This document shows, piece by piece, positions 1-9,020 of a stretch of DNA of 64,000 nt. The position numbers were made by a program, and so were the translations under genes. Origin of the DNA: an uncultured Arthrobacter sp. GTDB lineage: Bacteria; Actinomycetota; Actinomycetes; Actinomycetales; Micrococcaceae. The notes beneath the pieces are model-generated. The model saw only the letters and a program-made list of their open reading frames with translations, was not told the origin of the DNA and did no database searches. The stretch is from contig NZ_CANLXP010000007.1 in assembly GCF_947495145.1 (NCBI RefSeq), forward strand, positions 62,001-126,000, given 5' to 3'. Each line of letters starts with the position of its first letter. The stretch's first letter is position 1.

Positions 1-266
1 CGCTTGAGGTGGTCGGTGGGAGCAACGACGACGATCCGGTTGACGATCCGCCGGTCCACGAGCTCCGTAGCTACGCGCAGCGCGAAGGTGGTTTTACCGG
101 CACCTGGCGTGGCGACAGCTAGGAAATCCTGTGGAGAGCCGGCGAAGTACTTTGCAAGCGCCTCTTCCTGCCACTGCCGAAGTTTCGGTGCCGTGCCCCA
201 GGCGGCCCGTTCCGGGTACGCGGGAGGAAGTGCCGGACCGGCGCCGAACAGTGCATTGTTGCTCAC
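1..266 (-). CDS. DEAD/DEAH-box helicase, N-terminal fragment (runs off the left edge)
   Basis: The first 88 codons of a superfamily 2 helicase are read leftward from a GTG start at 266. The visible part has a Q-motif-like stretch (LRQWQEEAL, about residues 29-37), then Walker A TPGAGKTTFAL (about 53-63), then VVVAPTDHL, which matches motif Ia. It should be an ATP-dependent helicase or translocase acting on nucleic acid in the cytoplasm; motifs II to VI lie outside the window. The start overlaps the stop of the upstream MFS gene by 4 bp (GTGA), so the two are probably co-transcribed and translationally coupled. Family assignment is secure, substrate is unknown. Confidence 0.8.
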   Translation of the reverse strand, partial: MSNNALFGAGPALPPAYPERAAWGTAPKLRQWQEEALAKYFAGSPQDFLAVATPGAGKTTFALRVATELVDRRIVNRIVVVAPTDHLK

Positions 267-1714
267 TCTTGGGACGGCACCTTTCGTGTGTCATGTGTTG
301 ATGCAAGGGGTTCACGATCGCCTCGGGCAGCCCTCAACCCGGCCACTATACCGACTACCGCGAACAGGCACAGAGCCAGCCAGATTGCAACAAACACGGG
401 TGTTTGGCCCGGCACCTCCGGATCCCTCAAAAGCGCGAAGAGGCCGCCGGCGCCGGCCGTTCCGACGACTCCGCCCAGCTGGTCCGAGAGCTGCAGAGCC
501 GCCGAATTGCGGCCCTGCTCGTGTGGTGCCGACAGCTTCAGAACGAGCACCGATGTGCTGGACAAGGTAAGTCCCATGGCAAAACCTGCAGCGCTCCACA
601 CGAGTACAAGAACCCAGAAGGGGACCTCCGCAGCTGCGGCCAGGGCGAGGCCGCCGATGCACACGGACAGCAGGGAGGCACCGATCACGAGCAGCCACTG
701 ACGGCGGAAGCTCACCCGAGCCTGGACGAAGGAACCTGCACTCCACCCGATGGCGGCAGCGCTCAGCGCAAGACCCGCTGTTGAGGCACTCAATCCGCGG
801 GCCGAGACCAGCATGAGCGGAACAAACGCTTCTGCGCCGAAGAAGGCAACCGTCAGAAGCCCGCGGGTGGCGATAACGCTTGGAAGCCCGGGTGCCAGGC
901 GGACAGTCCCGACAGGCAGAAGCCTCGGAAACGCAACCGCAGCGGCCACAAGTCCCGCCACGCCCAAGACCACCAGGAGCCAGGCCTGAACGGGGTCAGC
1001 GAAACCATCGGCGGCAATCTTCGTGAGGGCAAACTGTGCAGCGAAAACCCCTCCTGCGAGCAAAACACCGGTCGCGGCGTTCCTGCGCGCGGCAGAATCG
1101 AGCGGCTCGCGCGCTCGGGTGACTTTCAGACCCTCCGTACGCGGCCACACCAACAGGAACGCTGCAATGACCACCGGCGCCACGCCAAGGAAGACCCACC
1201 GCCAGCTGGCCTGCTCGGCCAGAACACCGGAAACGTACGGCCCGATCAGGGAGGGCACCACCCACGCTGCAGCAAGCCATCCGAACACCACCGGCTGCAT
1301 CCGCTGGGGGTAGGCCCTCGCAATAATGACGTAGACGGCCACAATCATGAACCCGCCCCCGAGCCCCGATACTGCCCGCCCGAGCGTCATGATCCAGAAG
1401 GCCGGAGCACTGCCGGATATCGCAAGGCCGACGACCATGAGCGCCAGGCCCGCGGCAAGTGCCGGTCTCGGCCCCTGCCGGTCACACCAGATCCCGCCCA
1501 GAACGCTGCCGAGCAGCGAAGCGGTGAGATACATCGAGAATGCCAACCCGTAGCTGGATACGCCGTCCAGTTCTGCGGCTACTGACGGCATGGCCGTCAC
1601 CACCGCCATGGCTTCGAACGCGGCGCAGGTGATGATCGCAATGACCCCGATGGTCAGGGGCCGTAGCGATGAGGACATTGCCCCGTCGCGGAGCTTTGCC
1701 TCGGGTTCTGACAT
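263..1714 (-). CDS. MFS transporter, drug/multidrug efflux type
   Basis: This 483-residue polytopic membrane protein belongs to the major facilitator superfamily. The MFS signature between helices 2 and 3 is visible as GGIWCDRQGPRPAL, and the motif C-like GPYVSGVLAE of exporters follows near residue 165. The length and number of hydrophobic segments fit a 12-14 helix proton-coupled exporter of the EmrB/QacA kind. The start is ATG at 1714, with a later in-frame Met (MSSSLRP) as the alternative. It lies 63 bp downstream of the DUF3039 gene and overlaps the helicase start. Substrate cannot be told from sequence. Confidence 0.82.
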   Translation of the reverse strand: MSEPEAKLRDGAMSSSLRPLTIGVIAIITCAAFEAMAVVTAMPSVAAELDGVSSYGLAFSMYLTASLLGSVLGGIWCDRQGPRPALAAGLALMVVGLAISGSAPAFWIMTLGRAVSGLGGGFMIVAVYVIIARAYPQRMQPVVFGWLAAAWVVPSLIGPYVSGVLAEQASWRWVFLGVAPVVIAAFLLVWPRTEGLKVTRAREPLDSAARRNAATGVLLAGGVFAAQFALTKIAADGFADPVQAWLLVVLGVAGLVAAAVAFPRLLPVGTVRLAPGLPSVIATRGLLTVAFFGAEAFVPLMLVSARGLSASTAGLALSAAAIGWSAGSFVQARVSFRRQWLLVIGASLLSVCIGGLALAAAAEVPFWVLVLVWSAAGFAMGLTLSSTSVLVLKLSAPHEQGRNSAALQLSDQLGGVVGTAGAGGLFALLRDPEVPGQTPVFVAIWLALCLFAVVGIVAGLRAARGDREPLASTHDTRKVPSQE

Positions 1715-1777
1715 GGCTTCCTCACGAGCATGGCAACGTCCGCCGGGCGGGGCCCGGCGGACGCGGAAAGGGTTTGG

Positions 1778-2074
1778 CTAGGACTTGTCCCCGGGCCGCA
1801 TTGAATTGTAGATTTCCTTGCACTCCGGGCACACCGGGAACTTCTCAGGATCCCTTCCGGGTGTCCAGACCTTGCCGCAGAGAGCGATCACAGGTTCTCC
1901 GGACAGCGCCGACTCCATGATTTTTTCTTTGCGGACGTAGTGGGCGAACCGCTCCCGGTCTCCGGGCTCAACCTCTTCACGCAGTTCTTCGCGCTCGATC
2001 GTGGCCGTGGACGTGCCGGATTCCCCGGGTGCGCCGTGGGGGGTGTCATCAAAAGGATCTGCTGGCGTACTCAT
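1778..2074 (-). CDS. DUF3039 family protein
   Basis: A 98-residue acidic protein ends in a short conserved module, ALCGKVWTPGRDPEKFPVCP followed by ECKEIYN. Cys in CGKVW and the pair in CPEC could form a zinc site. This is the arrangement of the actinobacterial DUF3039 family, which commonly neighbours a DEAD/DEAH helicase as here. The N-terminal third is low-complexity and acidic. No biochemical function is established for the family. It sits on the same strand as the MFS and helicase genes and is probably in one operon with them. Confidence 0.8.
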   Translation of the reverse strand: MSTPADPFDDTPHGAPGESGTSTATIEREELREEVEPGDRERFAHYVRKEKIMESALSGEPVIALCGKVWTPGRDPEKFPVCPECKEIYNSMRPGDKS

Positions 2075-2135
2075 TGCTCCATCCTACTGCCCGTGATGTG
2101 GTCCCGATCGGTTGTAGGTCCGGCTCCCACGGTAC

Positions 2136-3707
2136 TCATTTGTTGACGCTCACCGCCTGCAGAAGCTCCGGGCCGCGCCTGTCATACCAGGCGCCGCCCA
2201 ATCGGATACCGCCGACGAGTACAGCGGAACCGAGGGCAAGACCGGCGAGAAGCGTCAGCCAGCCGAGCACTGCGCTCCCGGTCAGCAGGTAGGCGATTGC
2301 CAGTCCGATTTCCGGCGCGAGGAGCACCAGCAGGCCTACCCACCCGAGAACCTGGATGGCAAGCATGGAGAACCCCGTTCCCGGAGGCGTCTTGAACGGA
2401 CTTTCACCGGGCAGCGGGACGTTGTAGGTATAGCGCGCGGAGAGAACGCTCGAAAAGCCGGTTCCGGTCAGCAACGCACCCAGGCTGAGCCCGAGCATCA
2501 TGGGGAGGTCGGCGAGTGATCCGCTCAGCCAGAGCGGAACTACTGTGAAGGCGAGGACCACGGGCACTGCGAAGACCAGCAGGGCTATCGCCCTGCCCGC
2601 CCGGTCGTTCCGGCCGCTGACCCCGGCCGAGAGGTGCAGCCAGAACGAGGTGTTGTCATAGGAGATATCCGCCGAGATCGACCATGCGAGCAGGAACGCC
2701 GTGATAGGGCCGAGGTAGTTCAACAGGAAGAGGTCTCCGGAGTCGCCGCTGATGAACCAGAGCAGGATCGGCAGCAGCGGAACCACAACGATCGAGGCCG
2801 CGTACCGCGGGTCACGGATCCAGTAGGTGAGGGCGCGTGCGGCTACAGCGCCCGTCGGGGTGGCCGGGAAGCGTGAAAACAGGCCGAGGTTGCCTGCCCC
2901 CTTTCGCGTCACGGCGTTGTACGGCGGCGTGACGAGGGCATGGCTGAGGCTCCTGTGCCACAGGTAAGCGAGCACGGCGATGGTGCCCACACCGATGGCG
3001 AAACGGGCAAGCGCAGTCAACCATGCGCCGGCGGCCAGATCCGCCGGAACCGCCACGAAGACGCCCAAAGGCGTCCACCCCAGGATGTCTGCCAGGTCGC
3101 CGGCGAATTCCGGCGAGCTCTGGAAGCCGGCTGTGATACCCGCGAAAATCGGACCCAGCAGGACGAGCGGGATGATAGCGATTGTCGAGCTGAGGTCCTT
3201 GAACCGCCGGGAAGAGGCAAGGGCGGTTCCCGCCGTCGTAATCAGGCGGGAGCCCACAACGCACAACAGGACTGCGCAAACCGCGCAGATCAACGCTGCA
3301 ACTGCTGCTAGCGGATAGCGGATCCAGGTCAGCGTGAGGGTAAGGAACGCGATCAGGGTGACGATTCCGGGGATGCCGATGACACCGCTCAGGGCAAGAC
3401 CGGTCATGAGCTGGCGCATCGGCACCGCAAAGGTGACGAAGCGGGCCGGGTCCAGAGTCATATCCACCCCTGACGCCACGAGGGGGATGACCAGCCAACC
3501 GAGCACAGCGGCCGCTCCGCCGAGCACCACAATGGTCCGCACCAGCTCGAGGTCCACAGTGCCCAGGACAATCAGGCCCGCCACGATCAATCCGAGCAGG
3601 CCCAGGCCGTACAGGCCGCCGAGGATGACGCCCACAAGCTGCCAGGTGCTGCGGCGCAGGGAATTGCGCAGGAGCAGGAGCTTGAGTCTCAGGAGGTGCG
3701 CAACCAC
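2136..3707 (-). CDS. ABC transporter permease, large integral membrane subunit
   Basis: A 523-residue protein with about 12 hydrophobic segments and few charged loops follows directly on an ABC ATPase. The start used is ATG at 3707, which overlaps the end of the ATPase gene by 19 bp, so the two products are almost certainly partners. The protein resembles ABC-2-type exporter permeases of actinobacteria that carry two copies of a six-helix unit in one chain. Substrate is not evident. It is followed by DUF3039 after a 61-bp gap. Confidence 0.78.
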   Translation of the reverse strand: MVAHLLRLKLLLLRNSLRRSTWQLVGVILGGLYGLGLLGLIVAGLIVLGTVDLELVRTIVVLGGAAAVLGWLVIPLVASGVDMTLDPARFVTFAVPMRQLMTGLALSGVIGIPGIVTLIAFLTLTLTWIRYPLAAVAALICAVCAVLLCVVGSRLITTAGTALASSRRFKDLSSTIAIIPLVLLGPIFAGITAGFQSSPEFAGDLADILGWTPLGVFVAVPADLAAGAWLTALARFAIGVGTIAVLAYLWHRSLSHALVTPPYNAVTRKGAGNLGLFSRFPATPTGAVAARALTYWIRDPRYAASIVVVPLLPILLWFISGDSGDLFLLNYLGPITAFLLAWSISADISYDNTSFWLHLSAGVSGRNDRAGRAIALLVFAVPVVLAFTVVPLWLSGSLADLPMMLGLSLGALLTGTGFSSVLSARYTYNVPLPGESPFKTPPGTGFSMLAIQVLGWVGLLVLLAPEIGLAIAYLLTGSAVLGWLTLLAGLALGSAVLVGGIRLGGAWYDRRGPELLQAVSVNK

Positions 3708-4510
3708 GACAACCCCTCCGCGGTGTTCCTGCCGCCGACGAGCTCCACGAACCGGTCTTCAAGGCTCGCATCACCGCGCACCGTGTCGACCGTTCCCGCT
3801 GCGAGCACCGTTCCTGCCGCGATGACCGCGACATGGTCACACATACGCTGAACCAGATCCATCACGTGGCTGGACACGATCACCGTTCCGCCGGAGCGTA
3901 CGTAGGTGGCGAGAATGTCACGAATGTTGGCGGCTGAGACGGGATCGACGGATTCGAACGGCTCATCCAGCACAAGCAGCCTCGGCGCATGGACGAGGGC
4001 GGATGCAAGCGCGATCTTCTTCGTCATGCCGGCCGAGTAGTCCACCACGAGGGTTCCCGCGTCATTCCCCAGGTCAAGCGCCCGCAGGAGGTCAGTTACC
4101 CTTCCCGCAACCTCGTCCCGGTCCATTCCGCGCAGGAGACCCGCGTAGGTAACCAGTTGCTCACCGGTCAGCCGGTCGAAAAGCCGGACGCCGTCGGGCA
4201 GGATTCCCATCAGCCGCTTGGCCTCAAGCGGGTCCTGCCAGACATCGACACCGTGCACCCAGGCCTGGCCGTAGTCGGGGCGCAGCAGCCCAGTGGCCAT
4301 GGAGAGCGTCGTGGTCTTGCCTGCACCGTTCGGACCCACCAGCCCGTAGAAGGACCCGGCCGGAACGTCGAGGTCTATGCCATTGACGGCAATTTTCTCA
4401 CCGAAGCGCTTTGCCAGGCCGCGCAGCACCAAGGCCGGACGGTTGCCCGGAGGTTGGGGGTTCCGCGATTCCGGGGCAGGCGGAGGTGAAGAAGAGGGGC
4501 GGGAAGTCAT
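3689..4510 (-). CDS. ABC transporter ATP-binding protein
   Basis: This 273-residue nucleotide-binding subunit has Walker A GPNGAGKTT (about residues 57-65), a degenerate signature YSAGMTKK in place of LSGGQ, and Walker B LLVLDEPFESVDP. The YSxGM signature is common in ABC-2 exporters, which agrees with the large permease encoded next. An N-terminal Ser/Pro-rich tail of about 25 residues precedes the domain. It pairs with the downstream permease (19-bp overlap) to form an exporter of unknown substrate. Confidence 0.88.
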   Translation of the reverse strand: MTSRPSSSPPPAPESRNPQPPGNRPALVLRGLAKRFGEKIAVNGIDLDVPAGSFYGLVGPNGAGKTTTLSMATGLLRPDYGQAWVHGVDVWQDPLEAKRLMGILPDGVRLFDRLTGEQLVTYAGLLRGMDRDEVAGRVTDLLRALDLGNDAGTLVVDYSAGMTKKIALASALVHAPRLLVLDEPFESVDPVSAANIRDILATYVRSGGTVIVSSHVMDLVQRMCDHVAVIAAGTVLAAGTVDTVRGDASLEDRFVELVGGRNTAEGLSWLRTS

Positions 4511-4604
4511 GAGTCAACGCTAACAACGGCCCTGGCTCCCGTACCTCATCCGAAAGGACTAAAAGCGGCGGCGCGGCAGCTCCTAGAACGCGGTTCGGCA
4601 GCGC

Positions 4605-5600
4605 TTAAAACAGGGCCCTTGCCAGCGCGCTGCGTGCCTTGTTCACCCGTGGGTCGGTGGGACCGACAATATCGAACAGCTCCAGGAGTCGAACCCGTGC
4701 TGCTTCCCGGTTCTCACCGGAGCTACGGGCGATGAAGGTGGTCAGCCGTGCGAATGCATCTTCTACATGTCCGCCCGAAAGATCAAGGTCGGCCACCGCA
4801 AGCTGGGCATCAAGAGAATCGGGGGAATCGGCGGCCGCCGCACGCACGGCAGCCGCGTCGGTATCCTGAAGCCGCTGCATGAGCTGCACCTGGGCGAGGC
4901 CCGCTTTCGCATCCGCGTCGGCGGGCTGTTCGGCAAGCGCCCTACGGTACGCGGCGGCAGCTGTTGCATAGTCGCCTGCTTCGATAGCGTCGAAAGCCTC
5001 CTGGTGCAGCGGCGGCAAGGATTCCTCAACCGGTTCGCCGGCGACCGCCTCGTCATCCGCCGGGGCATCATTCAGCGAGCCGTTGACACCGTTGGCCTGC
5101 GCGACCTTGAGGAGTTCCTCCACATAGGTCCGGATTTGCGGTTCGCCCAGCAGACCCTCGAACAGGGGCACGGGCTGTCCCTTGAGCACACCGACGACGG
5201 TCGGGACGCCCTGTGCCTGGAAGGCCTGGGCAATCCCGGGCTGCGAGTCGAAGTCCACGCGGGCAAGCAGAACCCGACCGGCCTGCTCCACCGCGATCGT
5301 CTCGAGGACTGCGAGGACCTGTGACGATTGATCGCTCCAGGCGGCGCCGAGGGCGATGATCACCGGCACTTGCGCGGACAACTGCACCAACTGCGGGAAG
5401 ACCTGCTCGGTGACGTCGACAATATAAGGGCTGCCGGCCCCAGCCGGACCGCCGGTGGGCACGCCGCCGGGCGCTGCACCGGTGTTACCCGCCGGCGCGT
5501 TCCGGGCCTGGGCCCTGGCCTTGAGCGCGGACAGATCGACGGCGCCGCGCAGGTTCATCGACGACGGCGCAGCGCCGCCCGGAGTATTCGGAGTGGTCAT
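4605..5600 (-). CDS. YbbN/CnoX-like thioredoxin-fold TPR protein
   Basis: The 331-residue product has a Pro/Gly-rich N-terminus, a thioredoxin-fold domain (about residues 60-165) and a C-terminal TPR-like helical region (about 195-330). At the place of the WCGPC redox site it reads AAWSDQSSQ, so both cysteines are missing and it cannot act as a dithiol oxidoreductase. The later cis-Pro region (GVPTVVGVLKG) is kept. This matches the actinobacterial tetratricopeptide/YbbN group, which is thought to act as a holdase or co-chaperone. It is separated from its neighbours by 67-94 bp and may be monocistronic. Confidence 0.8.
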   Translation of the reverse strand: MTTPNTPGGAAPSSMNLRGAVDLSALKARAQARNAPAGNTGAAPGGVPTGGPAGAGSPYIVDVTEQVFPQLVQLSAQVPVIIALGAAWSDQSSQVLAVLETIAVEQAGRVLLARVDFDSQPGIAQAFQAQGVPTVVGVLKGQPVPLFEGLLGEPQIRTYVEELLKVAQANGVNGSLNDAPADDEAVAGEPVEESLPPLHQEAFDAIEAGDYATAAAAYRRALAEQPADADAKAGLAQVQLMQRLQDTDAAAVRAAAADSPDSLDAQLAVADLDLSGGHVEDAFARLTTFIARSSGENREAARVRLLELFDIVGPTDPRVNKARSALARALF

Positions 5601-5667
5601 GTTTTCACCTTATTACTGGGGCAATATCCATTGGGCAACACAGTGACCCGGCGAGGGTCTTCCTTTG

Positions 5668-7437
5668 TCATCGTAGTTCGGCGGACAACAGCTGCTGGGC
5701 CGCACCGATCACGGTGATCAACTCGTCACTTTCCGCCGCTGGAACATACATCATCACAGCTTCGCCGTAGCGGACGTCGATGCCGTCCTCCGTGGATTCT
5801 TCGCCGGTGAGCGCCTCATAGACTGTTCCCTCGAGAGCGATCGAGTCCCCTGGTCCTTCCGGCACGCTGCTGTAGGTGTGGTCGAGGTACCCGAATACCA
5901 TGGCGCCGCCGTCACCGGTGGAAACCGCCCTCGTGTACTCGGCAATCGATTCATGGGTGAACGTTATCTCGGCCGAGTCATTTCCAGCATCGGCGACCAC
6001 GTCGGATTGGAACGAGGTGATCGCGTCCGCAAATGAGTTCGGTTCGAATGTTTCAGCATTACCGCCGTCAGGTGTGGTCAGGTAATCCGCGATGGCGGAC
6101 ATTGCGTCCTGTGGCGAGGCAGCAAGGTCCTCCCCGCCGTCGGCCGGTATCTCCTGCAGTCCCTCCGGCGTTCCGGCGGTGGGAAACGTTGTGCCCGGCA
6201 GCATCTGGATAGAGGACACGAGCCGGTAGTTTGACCGGGGATTTTCCTGCACGAGCACCAGCGCCTGCGGCACCGGATTGGACTCACCCTGTGTCAGCGC
6301 GACGACGGTGCGCGGCCACTCGTTTCCGGTCGGGATCATGCTCGTAAGCACCGGATCCGCGGCGACGGGAGTAGGCGCCGGTACGTCGTCTGCCTGCGAG
6401 CGGACGGAGTAGTTGGCGCTGCGCAGCGTGGCGGCCGCGCCCGCCACCCGCGGCTCGAGAAGTGTTGCGTCAGCAGCGGCGTCGGCCTCTGTCACCGTGG
6501 TGGCCACTGAGGCAAGAATCCTGTCCAGCTGGCTCTCCAGGATGACGGGATATTGCGCGGCATCGCCGCCGGCCGGCGATGGTGAGGCAGAGGGCGTCGC
6601 TGACTCGGCCGGCGATGCTGAATCTGCGGGCGTCGCTGACTCTGTCGGCGTCGTCGAGTCACTGGGCGTCGCTGAACCGGTTTCTGTTGCATTGCCCACC
6701 GCCGTCCCGGTCAGTCCGAGCGCGGTGGCCAATCCGAGTGCCGCCAGCGGGCGGACCCGATGCGCCGCGAAGGCGCTTCCGGAGTTCCGTCCGCGGTGCT
6801 GTTGCCGTGCGTAGGCACGGGAACCGACGGCTGCCGGCTCCCGCCGGGTCTTGCGCGGCTTGATGAAAGCAAGCGCAATTCCGAGGACAAGCACCAGGGC
6901 GCCAAGGATGATCAGCGGAACCGCCCACGGGGTGGCGGTGTCGTTGGGGCTGGTGATTGATACGGCGGTCGGCGCGGGAGTCTCGCCGTCGGCGGCGATA
7001 AGGATCGACCACTCCCCCTCGCCCGGGTCCATCCAGCGGTGGGTCAGCGTTCCTTCAGCAGTCTCCTCGCTCGTCCAGAGGTCTGCACCGCTCGGGTTGG
7101 GAACTGTCTGCTCGCCCTCGGTGAAGTCAGTGATCAACTCGTCTTCGCCCACACCGGTGACCGTCAGGTGAGCTGCGTCTGCCACCCAGGCATCGACGTC
7201 GGACGCCCGCCCGACGGCGAGGGTGAACGTGCCTTCGGACTGGACCGTGATGTCGACGTCCTCAGCGTCGGTCTCCCGAGCGCCTGCATCAATCACGGTG
7301 ACAGGACCGTTGGGCGCATCCGCCGGAACGGCGACTGTCACGGTCTCGGGCGGAGCCCACCACGTAAGCTGGCCGATACCTAGCAATACCAGCAGCGCGC
7401 CGATCGCCATGACCGGAGCAGCAAGAGGAAAGCGCAC
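5668..7437 (-). CDS. membrane-anchored surface protein of unknown function with Ser/Thr/Pro linker
   Basis: I do not recognise this family. From a GTG at 7437 it is 589 residues: a signal-anchor-like helix (about 3-22), an extracytoplasmic region rich in Asp/Thr/Val (25-170), a second helix (171-195), a basic cytoplasmic loop (KPRKTRREP), a third helix (227-247), a Ser/Thr/Pro/Ala linker with repeated SATP and SASP units (249-284) and a C-terminal exported region (285-589). The reading frame stays open upstream, giving alternative starts at 7500 or 7629. The GTG puts the hydrophobic anchor at the N-terminus, but none of the three has a strong ribosome binding site. It is divergent from the AI-2E family gene. 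Function unknown. Confidence 0.6.
   Translation of the reverse strand: MRFPLAAPVMAIGALLVLLGIGQLTWWAPPETVTVAVPADAPNGPVTVIDAGARETDAEDVDITVQSEGTFTLAVGRASDVDAWVADAAHLTVTGVGEDELITDFTEGEQTVPNPSGADLWTSEETAEGTLTHRWMDPGEGEWSILIAADGETPAPTAVSITSPNDTATPWAVPLIILGALVLVLGIALAFIKPRKTRREPAAVGSRAYARQQHRGRNSGSAFAAHRVRPLAALGLATALGLTGTAVGNATETGSATPSDSTTPTESATPADSASPAESATPSASPSPAGGDAAQYPVILESQLDRILASVATTVTEADAAADATLLEPRVAGAAATLRSANYSVRSQADDVPAPTPVAADPVLTSMIPTGNEWPRTVVALTQGESNPVPQALVLVQENPRSNYRLVSSIQMLPGTTFPTAGTPEGLQEIPADGGEDLAASPQDAMSAIADYLTTPDGGNAETFEPNSFADAITSFQSDVVADAGNDSAEITFTHESIAEYTRAVSTGDGGAMVFGYLDHTYSSVPEGPGDSIALEGTVYEALTGEESTEDGIDVRYGEAVMMYVPAAESDELITVIGAAQQLLSAELR
6585..6690. repeat. degenerate Ser/Thr/Pro-coding tandem repeat
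   Basis: This stretch encodes the Ser/Thr/Pro/Ala linker of the surface protein. Imperfect units of about 18 bp contain the string ctgactcggccggcg and its variants (for example near 6598-6618 and 6633-6655). Such coding repeats tend to change length by slippage. On the protein they form a flexible, possibly O-glycosylated spacer between the membrane and the C-terminal domain; the glycosylation is inference only. Confidence 0.5.
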
Positions 7438-7676
7438 TCGAGAACCTAACGTTGGGATGGTCAAGCCCGAACTGACCTGAGCGAATCGGACTAGCCCCAT
7501 GGTAACGAAGAAGTTTCGGCAGATCCTGTCCGCCGCTGACGCCAGCACCGGGCCCCAGTACAACGTCCCCGGCAGCGCGAGTGGTTCCCGCGGAGACCCT
7601 GTGGCTCCTGTTACTGTTTCGCTAGTCATGCAACCGGTGCTGCCTGCGCTGATACGCAAACGAAAGCGGACTATAC

Positions 7677-8996
7677 GTGAGTGAACGCGAAGACGTGCCA
7701 ATCGGCGAGCCCCTGCCTCGCCCGGCGTCCTCGGTGCACGAGACGCCGGAGGCTTCCGGTGCGGCAGAGCCTCAGCCGCGCGTTCAGTCGCGCCGCCGTG
7801 GACTGGGACTCGCCATGGTTCGATTGCGCCACATGGTGCCGGTAGCGCAGCCCCGACCGCGCTTCGAATTCCCACCGGAGCGTAGCGAAGAAGTGCCGGT
7901 CGACGAGACGGTGAGCATCAGCGACGACCGGCTGAAGTTCGGGGGCCCACAGCCCCGGTCCATGCGCCAACATCCCATCCACTTCGGCTTCATGGCCAGT
8001 GTGGGTGCCGGGCTGGCTCTGCTGGCTTACTTCATGATCACCAACGTCGGCCAACTGCTTGTCTGGATCGGCGCGGCGCTCTTCATAGCGCTTGGGCTGG
8101 ACCCGATTGTGCGTTGGCTTGAAAACCGGAATGTGCCCCGCCCGGCAGGGATAACACTCGCGCTGGTGATGCTGGTGGGCATCATTGTGGGCTTCTTCGC
8201 GGTTCTGATCCCGACCATAGTCTCCCAGACGACCCAGTTGGTTGAACGGGCACCGGGCTACGCGCGGGAGTTCCTGGCGTCCGACTTCTTCCAGACGGTT
8301 GACCAACAGTTCGAGGTGCGCGAACGCGTCACCGAGGAGGTCAACAGATTCTTTGCCAACTCCGAGGCAGTCGGCGGTATCTTCGGCGGCGTTCTCGGGG
8401 TGGGTACCGTCATCCTCAACAGCCTGTTCGGCGTTCTCGTGATCCTGGTGCTCACGCTGTATTTCCTTGCTTCCCTGCCGGCCATGAAGAAGTGGGCCTA
8501 CCGTCTGGCACCCCGGTCCCGTCGCCCGCGTGTCGAGCGGCTTGCCGAGGAAATCACCCGCAGCGTCGGTAACTACGTCATCGGCCAGGCCTGTGTAGCT
8601 CTGCTGAACGCGACCTTCGCCTTCATCTTCATGACCATTGCCGACGTTCCGTTTTCGGTCCTGCTCGCGTTCATCGTGGCGATGCTGGCATTCATACCGC
8701 TGGTCGGCGCGGTGATTGCCGCCGTCGTCGTAAGTCTGGTGGCACTTACCGTCGGATGGCAGACAGCAGCGCTGTTCGCGGTGATGTACGTGGCGTACCT
8801 CCAGGTGGAGGCCTACTTCATCTCACCGCGAATCATGCAGAAGGCAGTGGCGGTGCCGGGTGCGATCGCCGTCATTGCGGTAATTGCCGGCGGCAGCCTG
8901 CTCGGCGTCCTTGGCGCGCTCATCGCCATCCCGCTGGCCGCGGGCGTGATGCTGCTACTGAAGGAAGTGTTCATCGCCCGCCAGGACAATCAGTAG
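7677..8996 (+). CDS. AI-2E family transporter
   Basis: The 439-residue membrane protein has a long cytoplasmic N-terminus (about 1-100), then about eight hydrophobic segments with the family's typical order: two N-terminal helices (ISFGF-like region at 100-150), a soluble stretch (about 180-225) and four or five C-terminal helices ending in GALIAIPLAAGVMLLLKEV. The family (formerly UPF0118, PerM/YdiK/TqsA) includes exporters and Na+/H+ antiporters, so AI-2 transport should not be assumed. The start is GTG at 7677 with only a weak upstream purine stretch; a later ATG (MVRLRHM) is possible. Confidence 0.85.
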   Translation: MSEREDVPIGEPLPRPASSVHETPEASGAAEPQPRVQSRRRGLGLAMVRLRHMVPVAQPRPRFEFPPERSEEVPVDETVSISDDRLKFGGPQPRSMRQHPIHFGFMASVGAGLALLAYFMITNVGQLLVWIGAALFIALGLDPIVRWLENRNVPRPAGITLALVMLVGIIVGFFAVLIPTIVSQTTQLVERAPGYAREFLASDFFQTVDQQFEVRERVTEEVNRFFANSEAVGGIFGGVLGVGTVILNSLFGVLVILVLTLYFLASLPAMKKWAYRLAPRSRRPRVERLAEEITRSVGNYVIGQACVALLNATFAFIFMTIADVPFSVLLAFIVAMLAFIPLVGAVIAAVVVSLVALTVGWQTAALFAVMYVAYLQVEAYFISPRIMQKAVAVPGAIAVIAVIAGGSLLGVLGALIAIPLAAGVMLLLKEVFIARQDNQ

Positions 8997-9020
8997 CGGC
9001 CGTTCCGGCAGCCCAAAACG

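Noticed and set aside
2812-3840. 342-codon minus-strand frame overlapping the ABC genes
   Set aside because: It is out of frame with the ATPase and permease, rich in Arg/Pro/Gly, and has no domain.
7437-7500. tRNA-like look of the 5' part of the surface-protein frame (translation GSRVRFP, as from a T-arm)
   Set aside because: The flanks do not form an acceptor stem and no D- or anticodon arm can be built.
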